Positions 18,842 to 23,168 of a stretch of 23,168 bases of DNA are shown here, in pieces. Each line of letters opens with the position of its first letter. Position 1 is the stretch's first letter. The position numbers were made by a program, and so were the translations under genes. The notes beneath the pieces were generated by a model. That model was not told the DNA's origin. It did not search any database and was given only the letters and a program-made list of their open reading frames with translations. The stretch spans positions 1 to 23,168 of the forward strand of contig JADRCO010001050.1 of NCBI GenBank assembly GCA_021464525.1, given 5' to 3'. Source of the stretch: Rhizophagus sp. LPA8_4_AMF. Taxonomy: Eukaryota > Glomeromycota > Glomeromycetes > Glomerales > Glomeraceae.

Positions 18842-19937
18842 AAATTAATGTAACAAACGAAAAAGAAACAAGACCCTTTTTCTTTTAAATATTGATAAAC
18901 AGGGATAATTTCTAATTAAGAATTGATGCGTAAATACTGAATTGTTCATATGTTGATATGTTGATATGTTATTGTTATGTGAATTCTTTGCATTGAATAA
19001 TAATAATAAATAAGCAATGCAATTATCTTTTTTTTTTGTTAAAAAAAAAACAAAAAACTTTTAACAACTTAATATAACTCGGAAAAACCTTTTTCAGTAG
19101 AAATATAATTTTCTTAACAAATAACGGATTTATATTAATAATTAATTAATCTTTGTTTTTTTTTTTTCAGGAATAAAACAGATCGAAATTAAAAGTAAAT
19201 TTTTCCGATGTTTAAAAATATTTTTAGAAATCGAATGATTTTTAATGTGACTTTTCTTTTCTCATACACATTAAACACAACATGAAACAAAAAAGCCTTT
19301 TTATCTTTTAATTTTATTTTCCAAGAAATAAACAAAAAGTTTTGAAGATACATACATTTTTATTATCATCTACAAAAGTACAAATAATCCCCAAAGTTTT
19401 AGATACGAAATAATATAACATACTTAATTATTTATCCTTGATATTATTACTATACAATATACTATTTTTGGTATTTGTTTTTTAAAATAAACATTTCAAT
19501 AAACATTTCCCGATTTTTTCTTCAATTTTCTTTTCAACTTAAAAAAAAAAAAAAAAAGTTTTTCTAATTTTCTAAATTTGGATTGTAATATAAATATTAT
19601 TTACATTAAAACAAGTTTTAATATATCAAAAATGATGCATACAACCGCATACACCGCATATCAATTGCATTGAAATCATTAAACATTGTGCTTTTATTGG
19701 AAATATTGAAAACCCCATTCGGTATGACAAAATAGATCATAAATTCAATTGGATGTTCTTAAAAATAGCAAACACTTTGGAATTTGTCCAAATTTAGTTA
19801 ATTTTAATTCATCTTTTGTTTTGATGTTTCAATTGGGTATTTTTGGCTTCCGTTTTTTTTTTTTCCTGAAAAAAAAAATGAAAAGAAAATTTTATGATAA
19901 AGTTGCATCAAAAATTAATTATTTGTAAACATATTAG
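18842..19937. other. AT-rich stretch, no confident gene
   Basis: A strong acceptor-like T tract plus CAG ends at 19170 on the plus strand and is followed 24 bp later by a donor-like AAAAGTAAAT, as for a tiny exon. At 19634-19797 a plus-strand frame is open for 54 codons (IEIIKHCAFIGNIENPIRYD...). Neither can be joined into a convincing gene. Confidence 0.35.
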
Positions 19938-20009
19938 GATGGATCTATAGTAATAACTGACAACGATCCGATTGATCAAATCATTGAACTCGGATTAAAA
20001 AATTGGTGA
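19938..20009 (+). CDS. Possible orphan terminal exon
   Basis: After an acceptor-like ATATTAG (19931-19937) a 23-codon frame reads DGSIVITDNDPIDQIIELGL then KNW and stops at 20007-20009. Composition is much less AT-biased than the flanks and the peptide looks like real protein. It is too short to prove. A CGT trinucleotide run (20036-20048) follows. Confidence 0.3.
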   Translation, partial: DGSIVITDNDPIDQIIELGLKNW

Positions 20010-20598
20010 AATTGTTCGTCATTTTTTTTTTTCTTCGTCGTCGTCGTCTTCGGGTCATTCATTGATCAAATATCAAATGTATTTTACACTTAAAAAAAAA
20101 TTATATTACACGCAAATAAATAAATTGAATGAAATGATGATTTTTTTTTTGTTTTTTATTTATTAATAATAATAATAATAATTTTTTTTTAATATATATA
20201 TATAATATTTACACAAATTAAAAAAGAAAAGAAAAAGAAAAAGAATAGAATTGAAGAAAGAAAATAATAAAAAACCACTAAATAATAATAATAATAATAA
20301 TAAAAGAAAAAAAAAACTCTTAAAATTATAAAATAAGAAAGAAAACTATATATAAAAAAAAGTTCTTAAAAAAAAAAGGAAATAAAAATAAAAGGGAAAA
20401 AAAATAAAAAAATAAATAAGAACCTTCGTAATCATCTATGTTAAGGTGTATTCATTTCCTTCTTGCATATATAATAATACAACAAAAAAAAATTCGCTTG
20501 TTTTTTTTTATTTTTTTTTTTTTATTTTAAACAAAAAAAATGTATGATGAAAAAATGTATATGTATAGTGAAAAAAAAAAGTCTTTACAAAATTTAAA

Positions 20599-20637
<39 letters not shown>

Positions 20638-20886
20638 TCATAGATACAAAGTATATATATAATAAATACAAAAAAGTTTCCTTGAAGGAAAAAGTGCGTG
20701 TTTATGGTTTTTGATTATGGTTGTGGAATGAAAAAAAAAAAATTGTCCTTATTGTAATAATACTAACAGAATGATAAATAGTAAATGATATTCAAAAAGT
20801 TTTAAAAATGTTTTTTTGGTTTTTTTTTTGGAGAAAAAAAATAAATAAATTATATAAATATAATTTATAATCTAAAAATCTACTAA
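20010..20886. other. 3' flank of the Zn2Cys6 gene with microsatellites
   Basis: Poly-A/T runs (the longest near 20600-20636), AAT microsatellites at 20163-20181 and 20280-20303, and GAAAA-rich DNA. This is most likely the 3' UTR and terminator of the minus-strand gene ending at 20887. No ORF or RNA gene is seen. Confidence 0.5.
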
Positions 20887-21933
20887 TTAATTACTATTTA
20901 AATTCCAAGAAGTCATTGGTTCGTCAGTGGGGGAAGTTGTTGTTGGGGGCAAAAAGTTCATCGTATTCATCGTGTTCATCGAGTTCATTGTGTAGTTACT
21001 ATCCATAACATTATAATATGAATTGTATGAATCATAAAAGGCAAAATCTGAAGCGGCGGTGGTTGTCACAATTGGTGCTGGATGTTGTGGGACGTTATTT
21101 GATGAATTATTAAAACATTTTGATTCAGGATGAACTTGTTGTCCATTAGTTGGTGGAGTGGTTGGTCCACCGCTTGTTGTATCATCGGTATATTCAAAAC
21201 CTCCAGAATCAGAACCTCCTTCATCATCCCCTGATTGTAAATTAAGAGGTGCATTTATATCATTATATTCTGGAATCATCATTGTATCGACTGATAAAAT
21301 GGTTTCACCCGCTTGATAAGGTTGGGCCAAGTAATTTTCTTCAATCTTTTTAAACATATCAGAAGGGGGAAAAGCCGGTAAAAGTTGAGCAGCGTCAGAG
21401 TTTGCACAATCAACGAAACGTTGTAAACTTTTCATTATATCTGGAATACATTTTCCTTCACCAAGTCTTTTTAAAAGTTCAAAAGTAATTGGTAAAACTG
21501 GTCTTATGCATCTACTTTGTTTTAGAGCATCTCTTAATTCTCCAAATAATTGTTCGTAAGAACCAAAATGTTCTTTTGATTCATAAAGGAGACAAAGTAT
21601 TTCTTTTTCAATATCTTTTGTATGTAACTGTTCAGCTACATCACTTGTTATAGCGATTAATTGTTCTTCGACCGCATTTAATCTTAATTTTAAGGATTCG
21701 ACTTGCTTATTTTTTCTTGGAGAATTGTCGTACTTACAATGTTGAGGGTCACAGTTACTGCAAGGTTTACCAGTTTCGGCATCTCCATCACATTTTATCT
21801 TCCCTTGCCTGCAGCGCTGGCAGGCCCTTTTGTTAATGGGTCCCCGAGTTCGCTTCGCTAATACGTTTGCGCTGTTGCTATTATTTGATGATTGATTTAC
21901 GTATCGAGTTTGACCTGGTCTTGTGGCAGTCAT
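20887..21933 (-). CDS. Zn2Cys6 (zinc cluster) transcription factor
   Basis: A single exon encoding 348 residues, likely a nuclear DNA-binding regulator. The N terminus is polar and basic (RTRGPINKR) and leads into the zinc cluster, with cysteines at 38, 41, 48, 58, 61 and 66 (ACQRCRQGKIKCDGD, CSNCDPQHC). RQGKIKCDG is the usual recognition helix. The spacing is C2C6C9C2C4C; the last gap of four is shorter than the common six to eight. A basic linker (SPRKNKQ) is followed by a short coiled coil (about 77-101, VESLKLRLNAVEEQL), suggesting dimers. The middle is mixed helical, without the large fungal_trans domain. The C-terminal 120 residues are acidic, then S/T/N/P-rich with MNSMNTMNTMN repeats and a DEPMTSW end, plausible as an activation region. 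The start is the first ATG after in-frame upstream stops. Target genes cannot be told from sequence. Confidence 0.92.
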   Translation of the reverse strand: MTATRPGQTRYVNQSSNNSNSANVLAKRTRGPINKRACQRCRQGKIKCDGDAETGKPCSNCDPQHCKYDNSPRKNKQVESLKLRLNAVEEQLIAITSDVAEQLHTKDIEKEILCLLYESKEHFGSYEQLFGELRDALKQSRCIRPVLPITFELLKRLGEGKCIPDIMKSLQRFVDCANSDAAQLLPAFPPSDMFKKIEENYLAQPYQAGETILSVDTMMIPEYNDINAPLNLQSGDDEGGSDSGGFEYTDDTTSGGPTTPPTNGQQVHPESKCFNNSSNNVPQHPAPIVTTTAASDFAFYDSYNSYYNVMDSNYTMNSMNTMNTMNFLPPTTTSPTDEPMTSWNLNSN

Positions 21934-23117
21934 AGTTTATAAGTTTTGACTAACAGACGCTTTGAATTTTAATGTTTAAAAATGAAAACGACAGTTTTCT
22001 TGTGTAAATAAAATGAAAAAAAAAATAAAGCTTGATTGAAAAATAGTTTTTTTTTTTTTTAAAAAAAAATAAAATTAACAAAAAAAAATTATTTTTATAA
22101 AAAAAAGTTTTTTTTTTTCTTTGAAATTGTTTGTTTTTTTGGTTGTTTATATAGAAAAAAAAAGGATAAATTTTTTAAATTTTTTTTTTTTTTTAATACG
22201 AGAAGAAAATTTTTGAAATCTAAAAAAGGGGGAATTTATCATTTTTTATATTGTATTTTTAAAATAACAACATATTTATCGCCGTAGTATTGTAATGTTT
22301 ATATATTTTATATTTGTTATTTTAAAATTCCACTATACCTCATTTGCTTCAATATAAAAAAATTTTTTTTTCAATAAGGATAAAAATTAAAAATTATTAT
22401 CACAATAAATTACATAAATTCACAAAAATGTTTATCACATATCACATATCTCACATATCACCGTATCTCAACTGCCTGGTCACAAATTTTCAAATTTTCA
22501 TATTTTTGGAAATATGAATTAAAAAAAAAAAAATCGAATGTTTGAAGAGAAAAAGAGAAAACGAAAAAATTTTTAAATATATTAAAATATAAAAAACATT
22601 TTTTTTTTTTTACTTTGACTTTACTTTAAATCTTGTCAACTTTCATTCTTTGTTAAAATAATAAATTTTTTTTTTTTTTTTTTTATTTTTGTACACATTT
22701 CATAACACGCATTTCATTACATTAGTAATCATTTAAAATTCTAAAGAATTCTGTTTCATTCTTTTCTTACAAATTCTCTTACGAAATTTTTTTTTTATTT
22801 TATGCCAAAGGGAAAAAACGAAATGAACGCATTCTAGCCTTATCATAGAAAGTCGGATTTTCTAAATAAATCTATCTAATTAAAATCTATCTCTTCAGTT
22901 TTTTTCGTACATAAAAAAATATGGTACAACTCACCATTAAAGATCCAATCAAATTTTACTTGAATCAAAAAAATTTTTTTTTTTCTTTACCATTTTTCTA
23001 TTTATAGAAACAACATTAATTTTTTTTCCATGAAATTTTAAGTTTTAATACTTTAATAAGTCAATAATGAAAAGTTTTTATTATTTTTTTTTTTTTACAG
23101 ACTAAAAGTTTTTTCCA

Positions 23118-23119
<2 letters not shown>
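21934..23119. promoter_or_regulatory. Upstream region of the zinc cluster gene
   Basis: About 1.2 kb of A/T-rich DNA without a gene. Poly-T/poly-A runs (22047-22069, 22178-22194, 22663-22683) are typical of nucleosome-poor fungal promoters. A small ATCACATATC tandem repeat (22435-22467) is the only other structure. No specific factor site is assigned. Confidence 0.45.

Positions 23120-23168
<49 letters not shown>
23120..23168. repeat. T run of at least 49 at the window end
   Basis: An uninterrupted T homopolymer reaches the end of the window. Its length suggests a contig or read end rather than a biological boundary. Confidence 0.9.

Noticed and set aside
1-23168. tRNA, rRNA, CRISPR or capsid- or retroelement-type genes
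   Set aside because: No cloverleaf, rRNA core, spaced direct-repeat array, reverse transcriptase or integrase motif was recognised on either strand; weak traces could be missed by eye.

Overview
The window is very AT-rich eukaryotic DNA, with long A/T runs and short genes cut by many introns of about 62-122 bp with GT...AG ends. A Zn2Cys6 regulator, a fungal-length TFIIH Tfb1 subunit and intron-dense compact genes point to a fungus. The AT content, the littered gene remnants and a fragment resembling a treble-clef zinc-finger repeat family that I recall from arbuscular mycorrhizal fungi suggest a Rhizophagus-like Glomeromycotina genome. That genus-level guess is inference.

Layout. Positions 1-6700 hold no intact gene. 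This stretch contains two blocks of a 23-bp minisatellite around a decayed coding stretch, a 173-bp pogo/Tc1-mariner-type MITE with TA duplications, diverged tandem repeats, several coding remnants on the minus strand (2562-3103 and 4566-5006), and a large foldback structure at about 3240-4330 made of ~108-bp units in direct and then inverted order. Positions 6750-8000 hold a possible small minus-strand gene and a four-exon plus-strand J-domain protein with a perfect eight-glycine zipper; their start codons face away from each other only 19 bp apart. Positions 8810-11020 hold a minus-strand gene for an RBM33-like RNA-binding protein. It is divergent, across about 0.9 kb, from TFB1 (11921-15446, plus), the p62-type core subunit of TFIIH, here with 12 exons and an unusual basic tail of about 200 residues.

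Positions 15447-20886 contain no confident gene. The stretch carries regulatory-looking sites (two ACGCGT boxes 20 bp apart, a hairpin with CGG/CCG ends, a GC-rich island with a TATA box) and a few coding-like scraps. Positions 20887-21933 hold a single-exon minus-strand Zn2Cys6 transcription factor with an unusually short last cysteine spacing. The rest, to 23168, is its A/T-rich upstream region, ending in a T run of 49 that probably marks a contig end.

The recognised host genes act in nucleic-acid biology and protein folding: TFIIH transcription and repair, RNA binding or export, a zinc-cluster regulator and a co-chaperone. There is no sign that they form one pathway. I found no compelling new multi-gene system. 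The most unusual items are the Tfb1 tail, the glycine-zipper J-protein, the foldback repeat and the RBM33-like protein.
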